The notes below the pieces were generated by a model that worked only from the letters and a program-made list of their open reading frames with translations, searched no databases and had not been told where the DNA came from. DNA of 64,000 nt from JBKHYJ01 sp046565505 (GTDB lineage Bacteria; Acidobacteriota; Blastocatellia; UBA7656): contig JBKHYJ010000043.1 in the NCBI GenBank assembly GCA_046565505.1, positions 1-64,000 on the forward strand, read 5' to 3'. This document shows positions 17,187 to 24,829 of this stretch, piece by piece; positions within the stretch are counted from its first letter, which is position 1; the number at the start of each line of letters is the position of its first letter. Both the position numbers and the translations under genes were made by a program.

Positions 17187-17810
17187 TTACGCGCCCCGGC
17201 CGCCCGAATTAGTATTTGAGACTCCCGCTTCACTCACATGGCCATTCCTCTTCTCATAACCTGAGCCGCAGGCCGGGCAGGTCGCGTCCTCGTCCTTTTC
17301 CCGGTCGCGGGAGAAGTCTAGCTTGACGCCGCACCGGCACATCCAGCCCACGACTCTCGCGGGGTTCCCCACGGCGAGCGCGTAATCCGGTATGTCACGC
17401 GTCACGACCGCGCCCGCGCCTATGAAGGCGAAACGCCCGATCGTGTGCCCGCATACGACCGTGGCGTTCGCGCCTATGGACGCGCCGCGCTTGACGAGGG
17501 TTTTTCGGTACTCGTCTTTGCGTGACACGTGGCTGCGCGGGTTCGTCACGTTCGTGAAGACCATCGAAGGGCCGCAGAAAACGTCGTCCTCAAGCTCGAC
17601 GCCCGTGTAAACAGAGACGTTATTCTGAATCTTCACGTTATCGCCCAGGCGGACCTCCGGGGAGATGACGACGTTCTGGCCGATGTTGCACCTGCGGCCG
17701 ATTTTTGACCCCGCCATCACATGCGAGAAGTGCCATATCTTAGTCCCCTCGCCGATCTCGAACGGCTCGTCAACGTAGCTCGATTCATGCACGAAATAGT
17801 TTTTTTCCAT
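17187..17810 (-). CDS. Left-handed beta-helix acetyltransferase (WlbB/WbpD-like) with C-terminal zinc ribbon
   Basis: Hexapeptide-repeat transferase of 207 residues. The N-terminus, YVDEPFEIGEGTKIWHFSHV, and the repeats IGRRCNIGQNVVISPEV and CGPSMVFTNVTNPRS match UDP-2-acetamido-3-amino-glucuronate N-acetyltransferases such as WbpD/WlbB. After the helix comes MCRCGVKLDF...CPACGSGY (about 165-192), a four-Cys zinc ribbon that is not needed for catalysis in the characterised enzymes. The Gfo/Idh/MocA oxidoreductase is immediately upstream on the same strand, matching WlbA, the dehydrogenase of the same pathway. The final 16 residues are low complexity. Confidence 0.88.
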   Translation of the reverse strand: MEKNYFVHESSYVDEPFEIGEGTKIWHFSHVMAGSKIGRRCNIGQNVVISPEVRLGDNVKIQNNVSVYTGVELEDDVFCGPSMVFTNVTNPRSHVSRKDEYRKTLVKRGASIGANATVVCGHTIGRFAFIGAGAVVTRDIPDYALAVGNPARVVGWMCRCGVKLDFSRDREKDEDATCPACGSGYEKRNGHVSEAGVSNTNSGGRGA

Positions 17811-17883
17811 AGCTTCTTACGCAGGGTGCGGAAAGAAAGCGGCGGTCGGGAAGAAGAAGCAGGCCGGCGCGGCCTGCTCGCCT

Positions 17884-18939
17884 CTACCTCGTGCGCGGGA
17901 GGACGGCGGCGCGGCCCCCCGCCCCGGCCCCGACCTTCACGGGCATGCCGCCGCCCGCCAGAGAGCGCTCGGCGGCATCAAGCAGGCGCAAGACGCGCAA
18001 CCCGCTTTCGCCGTCCGTCAGCGGGCGCTCCCTGGTTTCGATGCAACGCAGGAACTCCAGGCACTGACGCCTCAGTGGCTCGGCGCGTTCGAGCGGCTCC
18101 GCGACGCCGTCATTCTTTCTAGCCACGGGCTCGCCGTTGATGAACTCCACGCCCTGATCGTAGACGACAAGCTTGTCCTCGCCGCGCACGTCGTCAAAGA
18201 CCGCCATGCGATTGGAGCCCACGACGACCAGGCGCTGCTCTTTGTAGGGGTGGAGCCAGCTCACGAATATGTGCGCGCGGACGCCCGTCGCGAATTCCAT
18301 ATTCGTGACTGTCACGTCCGCCACGCGCGGCTGAAGGTAAGCGCCGCCCGTGGCGGCTATCTGGGTAGGCCAGGAATCAACGAGCCTCAGGATGATCGCG
18401 ATGTCGTGGGGGGCGAAGCTCCACAGTATGTTCTCTTCGCGCCGCACCTTGCCGAGGTTAAGGCGGTTAGAATAGACGTACCTTAATTCGCCCATAGCTC
18501 CGCGCGCTATAAGCTCGCGGAGCCTCAGCACGGCCGGGTGATACTCAAGCAGGTGGCCTACCATCAGGACCGCGCCGCGCTTTTCGGCGAGCTCAACGAG
18601 CCGCTCGCCTTCGGACACGTCGAGCGTCAGCGGTTTTTCTACAAGCACGTCTTTGCCCGCCTCTATCGCCGCGCGCGCGAGGCGGTAGTGCGTTTCCGCC
18701 GGCGTCGCAATGACCACGCCCCGGACCGCCGGGTCGGCGAGCATGCTGCCGAAGTCATGCTCTAACACGACGGCCGGGAATTTTTCAGCGACCATTGACA
18801 GAGACGATTTGCTCGAATCGCAGACCGTTCGGAGCGAGCCGATCTCGTAGAAATTTCTCACATGGTTTACGCCCCAATACCCCGCACCGACGACGGCCAC
18901 GGGCGGGCGCGTTTTGTCTTGCTCGATTGTTTTAATCAT
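17884..18939 (-). CDS. Gfo/Idh/MocA-family oxidoreductase (WlbA/WbpB-like)
   Basis: NAD-dependent sugar oxidoreductase of about 351 residues. The Rossmann motif is AVVGAGYWGVNHVRNF near the N-terminus, followed by VLVEKPLTLDVSEG with the conserved EKP, and SFAPHDIAIILRL with the catalytic Asp-His region. The ATG at 18939 is chosen; the frame stays open a further 103 codons upstream but that stretch is Arg-rich and unlike the family. With the acetyltransferase downstream it fits oxidation of UDP-GlcNAcA at C3 and later N-acetylation, giving di-N-acetylated uronic acids for surface glycans. The aminotransferase step (WlbC) is not in the window. Confidence 0.88.
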   Translation of the reverse strand: MIKTIEQDKTRPPVAVVGAGYWGVNHVRNFYEIGSLRTVCDSSKSSLSMVAEKFPAVVLEHDFGSMLADPAVRGVVIATPAETHYRLARAAIEAGKDVLVEKPLTLDVSEGERLVELAEKRGAVLMVGHLLEYHPAVLRLRELIARGAMGELRYVYSNRLNLGKVRREENILWSFAPHDIAIILRLVDSWPTQIAATGGAYLQPRVADVTVTNMEFATGVRAHIFVSWLHPYKEQRLVVVGSNRMAVFDDVRGEDKLVVYDQGVEFINGEPVARKNDGVAEPLERAEPLRRQCLEFLRCIETRERPLTDGESGLRVLRLLDAAERSLAGGGMPVKVGAGAGGRAAVLPRTR

Positions 18940-19088
18940 CAGTCGTGACAATCTAACAAATGAATCGCGGGGGAGACAAGAAAGCAAGCGGAGGCCGCGC
19001 GCGAGCGCAAGGCATGTGCTCGCACGGGTAATGGGCCTCGGCGAGCGGCCAACTGCCTGCGCGCCTTCAATCTCTGTTCGACTGTTTT

Positions 19089-19970
19089 TTAATGAAGCGT
19101 CCGGTTGGGGTCGTCGAATCCGAATACGTCGCGGTAGGCAACCGCGCCCGACGATACGATCCACGGCAGCGTGATGAAGAGGCCGACCCCGCACCCCGCG
19201 ACCCCCGCTGCGCCGATAGTCGCGAACACCAGGCCGACGACCCACCACATCAACGCGTCGCGCGAGAAGATTATTCGCCCCACCTCGTTTATCGCGTTCG
19301 CAACGTCGAGCCTCCGTTCGAGTATCAGCGGCATCGTAAGGCTGAGCGTGGCCGTCAGCAGAGGCGTAATGATGAAGCTGAAAATCCCGAACAGCGGGCC
19401 TCCCCTGCCAGCCCCCGTGAACCCCGCATGAATGAGGAAGAAGATCAGGGCGGCGAGGAATGCCTGGAGGAACCGGCCTCTGAAATCGAACAGGTCGGAC
19501 ATCTCCGGCCGCTCGCCCCGCATGGTTTTAAACGCCATGCCATACAGCCCGATTAAAAGCGGCCCCGCCATCACGCCCAGGGTCGAGGCGCTCAGGACCG
19601 CGCCTACGAATGACGCGACGGACATCAGCAGCCAGTTCTCTTTGTAAATCTTCCAGCCGCCCGAGAGCCAGTCGCCGAGCGAGATTGTGGGGCCCGTCGT
19701 GTGCGCGGCCTGCTGATATTGGGGCGGCTGAGGCGCGGGATAGTAGTTGACGGGCGGGACGTAGGCCGGGCCTGTCTGCCCGCCCGCCGGGCCGGTCCCC
19801 TGCCCCACCTGCCTGGTAGGGCGCGGGGGGTCGAGGTTCGGTGACGTGGGCTGGGACAGAATCCATGTGGAGGCTTCCTCGCCCGAGAGGGTCAGATTCA
19901 TGCCGCATTGGCGGCAAAACTTTTCCCTGCCTTCGAGTTGCCTCCCGCAGTTAGGGCACCAGTTCGACAT
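19089..19970 (-). CDS. Zinc-ribbon multipass membrane protein
   Basis: A 293-residue protein starting at the ATG at 19970 (GGAG upstream); a longer in-frame start lacks support. It opens with a zinc-ribbon, MSNWCPNCGRQLEG...FCRQCGMNL, then a Pro/Gln/Gly-rich linker (about 35-95) and a membrane domain with about five or six hydrophobic segments, for example WLLMSVASFVGAVLSAST and ALMWWVVGLVFATIGAAGVA. Proteins of this shape are common in bacteria and mostly uncharacterised. It sits downstream of the S41 peptidase but a strong hairpin separates them, so it is probably transcribed on its own. Confidence 0.75.
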   Translation of the reverse strand: MSNWCPNCGRQLEGREKFCRQCGMNLTLSGEEASTWILSQPTSPNLDPPRPTRQVGQGTGPAGGQTGPAYVPPVNYYPAPQPPQYQQAAHTTGPTISLGDWLSGGWKIYKENWLLMSVASFVGAVLSASTLGVMAGPLLIGLYGMAFKTMRGERPEMSDLFDFRGRFLQAFLAALIFFLIHAGFTGAGRGGPLFGIFSFIITPLLTATLSLTMPLILERRLDVANAINEVGRIIFSRDALMWWVVGLVFATIGAAGVAGCGVGLFITLPWIVSSGAVAYRDVFGFDDPNRTLH

Positions 19971-20066
19971 TCGTTTCCGCTCCGTACTTTTTACGATTAA
20001 TGCTACGGCATTGTTGCGCGATACTTCAACCGCGCCCCGGCCGGTCAGACTGGCCGCAAAGAATAT

Positions 20067-20107
20067 GGAGCGCAAAGAGAGAGAAAGCGAGTCCCTCTTT
20101 GCGCTCC
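20067..20107 (-). terminator. 13-bp perfect hairpin after the S41 peptidase gene
   Basis: Arms 20067-20079 and 20095-20107 are perfectly complementary around a 15-base loop. On the minus strand the hairpin lies 24 bases after the S41 peptidase stop and is followed by ATATTCTTTG, a weak U-containing tail. It probably ends or attenuates the peptidase transcript before the zinc-ribbon gene. Confidence 0.6.
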
Positions 20108-20131
20108 GTGTACGCCCGCGCTCGGGCCTGC

Positions 20132-21247
20132 TCAGGGGGTCGTCTTCTTCTTCATCTCGTCAAGCTCCCTCTGCACGCTCTCGATCGCGCCCTTGATGGC
20201 CTGCTTGCGTTCCGGCTCCGTGACCTTCTCCAACACCTTATTCATCGCCGCGACATGCGCGACTTTCAGCGCCTGGTCGGCGGGCGTCTCGACGTCCGGC
20301 TTAACGCCGGTGCCTTCCCAGTTCGTCTTGCTGTATGGGTTAATGGCGCGCCCGCCCGGCACCCATATCTGAAAATGGTCGTTGATGCGGCGGGTCCCGC
20401 CGGGGTGTGCGCCGCCGCCGGTCGTCTCGCCGACGATCGTGGCCCGCTTTAGGTTTTTCAAGTTGTAGGTGAACTCTTCGGCGGCGGAGAAGGTCCGCTT
20501 GCTCGTCAGCACGTACACCTCTTTCTTTTCGCCGTAGCGCTTGCCCGGGACGTAAGGCAGGGTCCACCACTGGTGGGTGCTGTCGCCTTCGCGCCAGTAC
20601 AGGTCGTTGAGGTGCACAGGCTCGGGGCCGAAAAGGTAGCTTGAAATCAATGCCACCATCGCCGGGTCGCCGCCCCCGTTGCGGCGCAGGTCTATGATTA
20701 GCGCGTCCGTGTTAGCCAGGAAATTCATGGCGGAGACGACCGTCTCTGCCCCGAACTGTGCGGGCGTAAACCCGCGCAGGTCGAGGTAGCCGACGTTGCC
20801 CGGGAGCCGCTCTATTTTCTCGAACCCGAAATTGACGGTCCTCATATAGTTGAGAAACCTCTCGCGCTCCTCGGCGGTCGGCTCCCCGCCGGCGGCCGGG
20901 ACGGGTATGGCTTCTGCGCTGTAGCCTACGCGCAGGTGTTTATCATGGCTGACCTCTTGGAGGTCCGCCGTGAGCTTTTGCGACAGGGCCCGCGCGCTCG
21001 TGATCTGGTCGTATTCATTCTTCCGCATGCGCTCGCGGATGGACTGGTCCATCTTCTTGGCGACTTCGGGGAAGACGTAATAATCATTCAGGTTCTTCAG
21101 GGCGCCTTCGATGACGGCGGCGCGCGTCGCCGCGTCGATGGTGAGGTCAGCCTGGTTGCCGGGCTCCTGCGCGAAGCCCGGGTGCGCGCTGAGCAGTACG
21201 GCCGCCGCCAGCGCAGCCAGAGTGTTGATCACACGTTTACTTTTCAT
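20132..21247 (-). CDS. Exported S41-family peptidase (tail-specific protease / IRBP-like)
   Basis: Serine peptidase of 371 residues with a signal peptide (1-26, ending GFAQ). The S41 core spans about 140-350: NVGYLDLRGF, IIDLRRNGGGDPAMVAL, then the catalytic Ser in TSKRTFSAAEEF and the general-base Lys region LKRATIVGETTGGGAHPG. There is no PDZ domain between the N-terminal helical part and the core, so it belongs with the retinol-binding-protein-like S41 group rather than CtpA/Prc. The C-terminus is a charged helix (ERKQAIKGAIESVQREL). It should act in the periplasm or outside; the substrate is unknown. The start has AGGAAATAGA upstream. Confidence 0.9.
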   Translation of the reverse strand: MKSKRVINTLAALAAAVLLSAHPGFAQEPGNQADLTIDAATRAAVIEGALKNLNDYYVFPEVAKKMDQSIRERMRKNEYDQITSARALSQKLTADLQEVSHDKHLRVGYSAEAIPVPAAGGEPTAEERERFLNYMRTVNFGFEKIERLPGNVGYLDLRGFTPAQFGAETVVSAMNFLANTDALIIDLRRNGGGDPAMVALISSYLFGPEPVHLNDLYWREGDSTHQWWTLPYVPGKRYGEKKEVYVLTSKRTFSAAEEFTYNLKNLKRATIVGETTGGGAHPGGTRRINDHFQIWVPGGRAINPYSKTNWEGTGVKPDVETPADQALKVAHVAAMNKVLEKVTEPERKQAIKGAIESVQRELDEMKKKTTP

Positions 21248-21665
21248 TCTATTTCCTTCCTCGGGATGAGAGTCGAAAGATTGATCCGCCTCAATTGAAA
21301 ATCTTCAGCCTTAGATAACGACTGGGCGGCCCCGGCGGTTCCACGAGTCATGCGCCGGCGCGGCCGTGAAAATCCCCGCGGCCTATAGGGGAATCGCGCG
21401 GGCCGCTCGGCTCCGGCAGGCCAATGCGGCAAACTTGGCGGCCCCAAGCTCGCGCGCGGGCAATCTCTCGCGGCTTTTCACACCGCGGGCCGCGAGCCAT
21501 TTTTTCATGGCTCGGCGTTGAACCGCTGCATGTCTCTCGCTTTACGTGGTAACATGTTTTTGTGTAATATTGGGTTGGCTCAGGGCATCGGCAATCAAGA
21601 GGAGTAGCGGGGGGGCGACCGGCTTTCGCCCGACCATTTCCCATTAATAAATAGGATAGGCCATT
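21248..21665. other. Divergent intergenic region between the S41 peptidase and korA
   Basis: 418 bp without a credible gene. It holds an 8-bp hairpin with a T-rich loop (21493-21500 with 21507-21514) and one good promoter candidate for korA at 21541-21570. The rest is GC-rich sequence in which I see no conserved element. Open frames here have Arg-rich, low-information translations. Confidence 0.6.
21541..21570 (+). promoter_or_regulatory. Candidate sigma70-type promoter for korAB
   Basis: TTTACG at 21541-21546 and TAATAT at 21565-21570 are separated by 18 bases. The spacer is A/T-rich in an otherwise GC-rich region. The predicted leader to the korA ATG is about 90 bases. Confidence 0.5.
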
Positions 21666-23531
21666 ATGGAATCAACGACGATTCTCAACAACGTAGAAGA
21701 TAAGCACGTCGAAGAGTTAGAGGGCGTGACCATTCGCTTCGCGGGCGACTCGGGCGACGGCATGCAGTTGACCGGCACGCAATTCACGAACACGACGGCG
21801 GTCGTGGGCAACGACATCTCGACGCTGCCGGACTTCCCGGCGGAGATTCGCGCGCCCGCCGGCTCGCTGCCGGGCGTGTCGGGGTTCCAGTTGAACTTCT
21901 CTAATCACGACATACGCACGCCGGGTGACGCGCCTAACGTGCTGGTCGCGATGAATCCCGCGGCGCTAAAAGTTAACATCTCGGACCTGGAGGAAGGCGG
22001 CCTCTTGATAGTCAACACGGACGCTTTCAACGAGAATAATCTCAAGAAAGCCGGCTACGAGGCCAACCCGCTCGAAGACGGGAGCCTGCATAATTTCAGG
22101 GTCTTCAAGCTCCCCATAACGACGCTCAACCGCGCGGCCCTGCGCGACGAAGTTAAGATGCCGTCGAAGGAGATCGACCGCTGCAAGAACTTCTGGGCGC
22201 TCGGGCTGATGTACTACCTCTACGACCGCCCGCTGGAGCCGACGCAGAATTGGATCGACGCTAAATTCAAGAGCAAGCCCGAAGTCGCCAAGGCGAACCG
22301 GACTGCGTTGAAGGCCGGCTACGCTTACGCGGACGCGGCCGAGATATTCACCACGACCTACCGCGTGCGCCGCGCGGCGATAGCCCCCGGCAAGTACCGC
22401 AACATCACCGGCAACGAGGCGACCGCGCTCGGCTGCGTGGCGGCTTCCGTGCTCGCCGACCGCCCGCTCTTCTACGCGAGCTACCCGATCACGCCCGCCT
22501 CCGACATACTGCATGAGCTTTCCACGAGAAAGAGCTTCGGCGTGAAGACGTTCCAGGCCGAGGACGAGATCGCCGCCATGTGCGCCGCGATAGGGGCTTC
22601 GTTCGCCGGCAGCCTGGGGCTTACGGGCACGAGCGGGCCGGGGCTGGCCCTCAAGAGCGAGGCCATCGGGCTCGCGGTCATGACGGAGCTACCCGTCGTC
22701 ATCATAGACGTGCAGCGGGGGGGACCCTCCACGGGGCTCCCGACCAAGACCGAGCAGGCGGACTTGCTGCAAGCGATGTTCGGCAGGAACGGCGAGTGCC
22801 CCGTCGCGGTCGTCGCGGCGGCGACCCCCGGCGATTGCTTCCACATGGCTATCGAGGCGTTCCGCATAGCGACCATGCACATGCTGCCCGTGATATTTTT
22901 GACGGACGGCTACCTCGCCAACGGCGCGGAGCCCTGGCGGTTGCCTTCGATGGGTGAGCTGCCGCGGTTTGAAGTCAGCTTCGCGAAAGAGCCGGCGGGC
23001 TTCTACCCCTACAACCGTAACCCCGAGTCGCTCGCGCGCCCGTGGGCGATCCCGGGCACGCCCGGACTTGAGCACCGCATAGGCGGGATCGAGAAGCAGG
23101 ACATCACGGGCAACGTGTCTTACGAGCCTGAGAACCATATGCACATGGTGATGACGCGGGCCGAGAAAGTCGCCCGCATCGCCGACGACATACCCGAGCT
23201 GGAAGTGTTCGGCGAGTCGCAGGGGCGACTGCTTGTCGTCGGGTGGGGCTCAACGTACGGCGCGATCACCTCCGCGGTCGAGGAGATGCAGAAGCAGGGC
23301 AAGAGCGTGTCCAGCGTACACCTGCGCCACCTCAACCCGTTCCCGAGGAACCTGGGCGAGATACTGGGGCGGTTCGACCGCGTGCTGGTGCCCGAGCTCA
23401 ACATGGGGCAACTGGCGATGCTGCTCAGGGCCAAGTACCTGGTGCCCGCCGTCTCCTACCCCAAGGTCAAGGGCAAGCCATTCAAGATCAGCGAGCTCAC
23501 GGCGAAGATCGAGGAGCTGTACGAGGACTGA
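21666..23531 (+). CDS. korA: 2-oxoacid:ferredoxin oxidoreductase, alpha subunit (gamma-alpha fusion)
   Basis: Fused gamma-alpha subunit of 621 residues. The gamma domain (about 15-195) starts VTIRFAGDSGDGMQLTG; the alpha domain (about 230-620) holds FYASYPITPASDILHELS, the conserved YPITP substrate/TPP interface, and GTSGPGLALKSEAIGLA. This is the KorA/VorB-type arrangement. With KorB it oxidatively decarboxylates a 2-oxoacid to acyl-CoA and reduces ferredoxin. SucC encoded 3.6 kb downstream on the same strand makes 2-oxoglutarate the most likely substrate (inference). KorB follows after 80 bp. Confidence 0.94.
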   Translation: MESTTILNNVEDKHVEELEGVTIRFAGDSGDGMQLTGTQFTNTTAVVGNDISTLPDFPAEIRAPAGSLPGVSGFQLNFSNHDIRTPGDAPNVLVAMNPAALKVNISDLEEGGLLIVNTDAFNENNLKKAGYEANPLEDGSLHNFRVFKLPITTLNRAALRDEVKMPSKEIDRCKNFWALGLMYYLYDRPLEPTQNWIDAKFKSKPEVAKANRTALKAGYAYADAAEIFTTTYRVRRAAIAPGKYRNITGNEATALGCVAASVLADRPLFYASYPITPASDILHELSTRKSFGVKTFQAEDEIAAMCAAIGASFAGSLGLTGTSGPGLALKSEAIGLAVMTELPVVIIDVQRGGPSTGLPTKTEQADLLQAMFGRNGECPVAVVAAATPGDCFHMAIEAFRIATMHMLPVIFLTDGYLANGAEPWRLPSMGELPRFEVSFAKEPAGFYPYNRNPESLARPWAIPGTPGLEHRIGGIEKQDITGNVSYEPENHMHMVMTRAEKVARIADDIPELEVFGESQGRLLVVGWGSTYGAITSAVEEMQKQGKSVSSVHLRHLNPFPRNLGEILGRFDRVLVPELNMGQLAMLLRAKYLVPAVSYPKVKGKPFKISELTAKIEELYED

Positions 23532-23611
23532 TTCGACAAGAAGTGTGGGCGAATGATAGGTCATCGACGGGCGGCCCGGCGACCCGGTGACCGGACGGAC
23601 AGGAAAACATT

Positions 23612-24670
23612 ATGAGCACAGACGCAAATATACCAGATAACGGCGGCAGTGGGCAGGCCCCCCTGGTCAAGCTGACGAGGAAAGACTTCGTATCCGACCA
23701 GGAGGTCAGGTGGTGCCCCGGCTGCGGCGATTATTCGATACTCGCGCAGATACAGAAGGTGATGCCGGAGCTTGGCATCAAGCGAGAGAACACCGTCTTC
23801 GTGTCAGGCATAGGGTGTTCGAGCCGGTTCCCTTACTACATGAACACCTATGGCTTCCACAGCATACATGGCCGCGCGCCCGCGATCGCCACGGGGATCA
23901 AGGCGGCCAACCCCGAGCTGTCCGTGTGGGTGATAACGGGCGACGGCGACGCGCTGTCGATCGGCGGCAACCACCTGATTCACGCCATACGGCGCAACCT
24001 CGACATCAATATAATCCTCTTCAACAACCGGATCTATGGCCTGACGAAAGGGCAGTACTCGCCCACGTCCGAGTTCGGTAAGCGCACCAAGTCGACCCCA
24101 TTCGGCGTGATCGATTACCCGCTGAACCCGCTCTCGGTCGCGCTGGCGGCCGAGGCGACCTACGTGGCGCGGTCCGTAGACACCTTCACCGCGCACCTCC
24201 AGATGGTCGTCGAGCGGGCGATGCGCCACAAAGGGGTCTCGTTCGTCGAGGTCTATCAGAACTGCAACATCTTCAACGACGGCGCCTTCGACATGTTCAC
24301 GGACCGCGGCGTGAGAGACGACCGCATGATAGAGCTTCAGCACGGCCGGCCGCTCGTATTCGGCAAAGAGAAAAACAAGGGCGTCCGCATGCGCAGCGAC
24401 ATGCACCTCGAAGTGGTGGAGCTGGGCAACGGCGTCGGCGAGTCGGATTTGATCTTGCATAATGAAAAGGCGCCCGATTCGTACCTCGCCTACATGCTGG
24501 CGCGCATGGAGTACCCAGACTACCCCGTCCCCATCGGCGTCTTCCGCGACGTCGAAAAGGCGACATACGAGAGCATGCTCGACCGGCAGATCGAAGCCGC
24601 GCGCGAAAAGGCCGGCGCAGGCAACCTCGAAAAGCTGATCCACAGCGGCGACACCTGGGTGATCGAATAA
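23612..24670 (+). CDS. korB: 2-oxoacid:ferredoxin oxidoreductase, beta subunit
   Basis: TPP-binding beta subunit of 352 residues. It begins its core with WCPGCGDYSILAQIQ, then GIGCSSRFPYYMNTYGF and the TPP/Mg motif ITGDGDALSIGGNHLIHA...NNRIYGLTKGQ. The CPGC, the downstream Cys of GCSSR and the later Cys in YQNCNIFNDGAF provide the usual [4Fe-4S] ligands. It has no fused ferredoxin domain, so an external ferredoxin is needed. The ATG at 23612 has AGGA upstream. A strong terminator follows at 24696-24770, closing a two-gene korAB operon. Confidence 0.95.
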   Translation: MSTDANIPDNGGSGQAPLVKLTRKDFVSDQEVRWCPGCGDYSILAQIQKVMPELGIKRENTVFVSGIGCSSRFPYYMNTYGFHSIHGRAPAIATGIKAANPELSVWVITGDGDALSIGGNHLIHAIRRNLDINIILFNNRIYGLTKGQYSPTSEFGKRTKSTPFGVIDYPLNPLSVALAAEATYVARSVDTFTAHLQMVVERAMRHKGVSFVEVYQNCNIFNDGAFDMFTDRGVRDDRMIELQHGRPLVFGKEKNKGVRMRSDMHLEVVELGNGVGESDLILHNEKAPDSYLAYMLARMEYPDYPVPIGVFRDVEKATYESMLDRQIEAAREKAGAGNLEKLIHSGDTWVIE

Positions 24671-24695
24671 AGATGAGATGTAAACGATGAGCGGC

Positions 24696-24770
24696 GGGCG
24701 GAGCGCGAGGCGAAGGTCGAAGGGGGCATGAATCCCCCGGCCTTGGATTCGCCCTCCGCCCTTTTATTTT
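24696..24770 (+). terminator. Rho-independent terminator of korAB
   Basis: Outer arms gggcggag (24696-24703) and ctccgccc (24754-24761), continued by a gcgaa/ttcgc pairing, enclose an inner hairpin gggggcatgaatccccc. The structure ends in TTTTATTTT (24762-24770). This placement also argues against translation of the next gene from an in-frame ATG at 24728, which lies inside the hairpin. Confidence 0.8.
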
Positions 24771-24829
24771 GCGGCCGGCACAGCCCCTATAATTTACAAC
24801 GCCATCTGAGTAAGGAGTTCAAGCAACTG

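Noticed and set aside
18940..19248. 103-codon N-terminal extension of the Gfo/Idh/MocA oxidoreductase
   Set aside because: The translated stretch is Arg-rich and overlaps the zinc-ribbon gene; the family N-terminus begins just after the ATG at 18939.
24728..24829. Upstream ATG extending the Asp-box propeller protein by 34 residues
   Set aside because: It lies inside the korAB terminator hairpin, and the downstream ATG has AAGGAG and opens a signal peptide.
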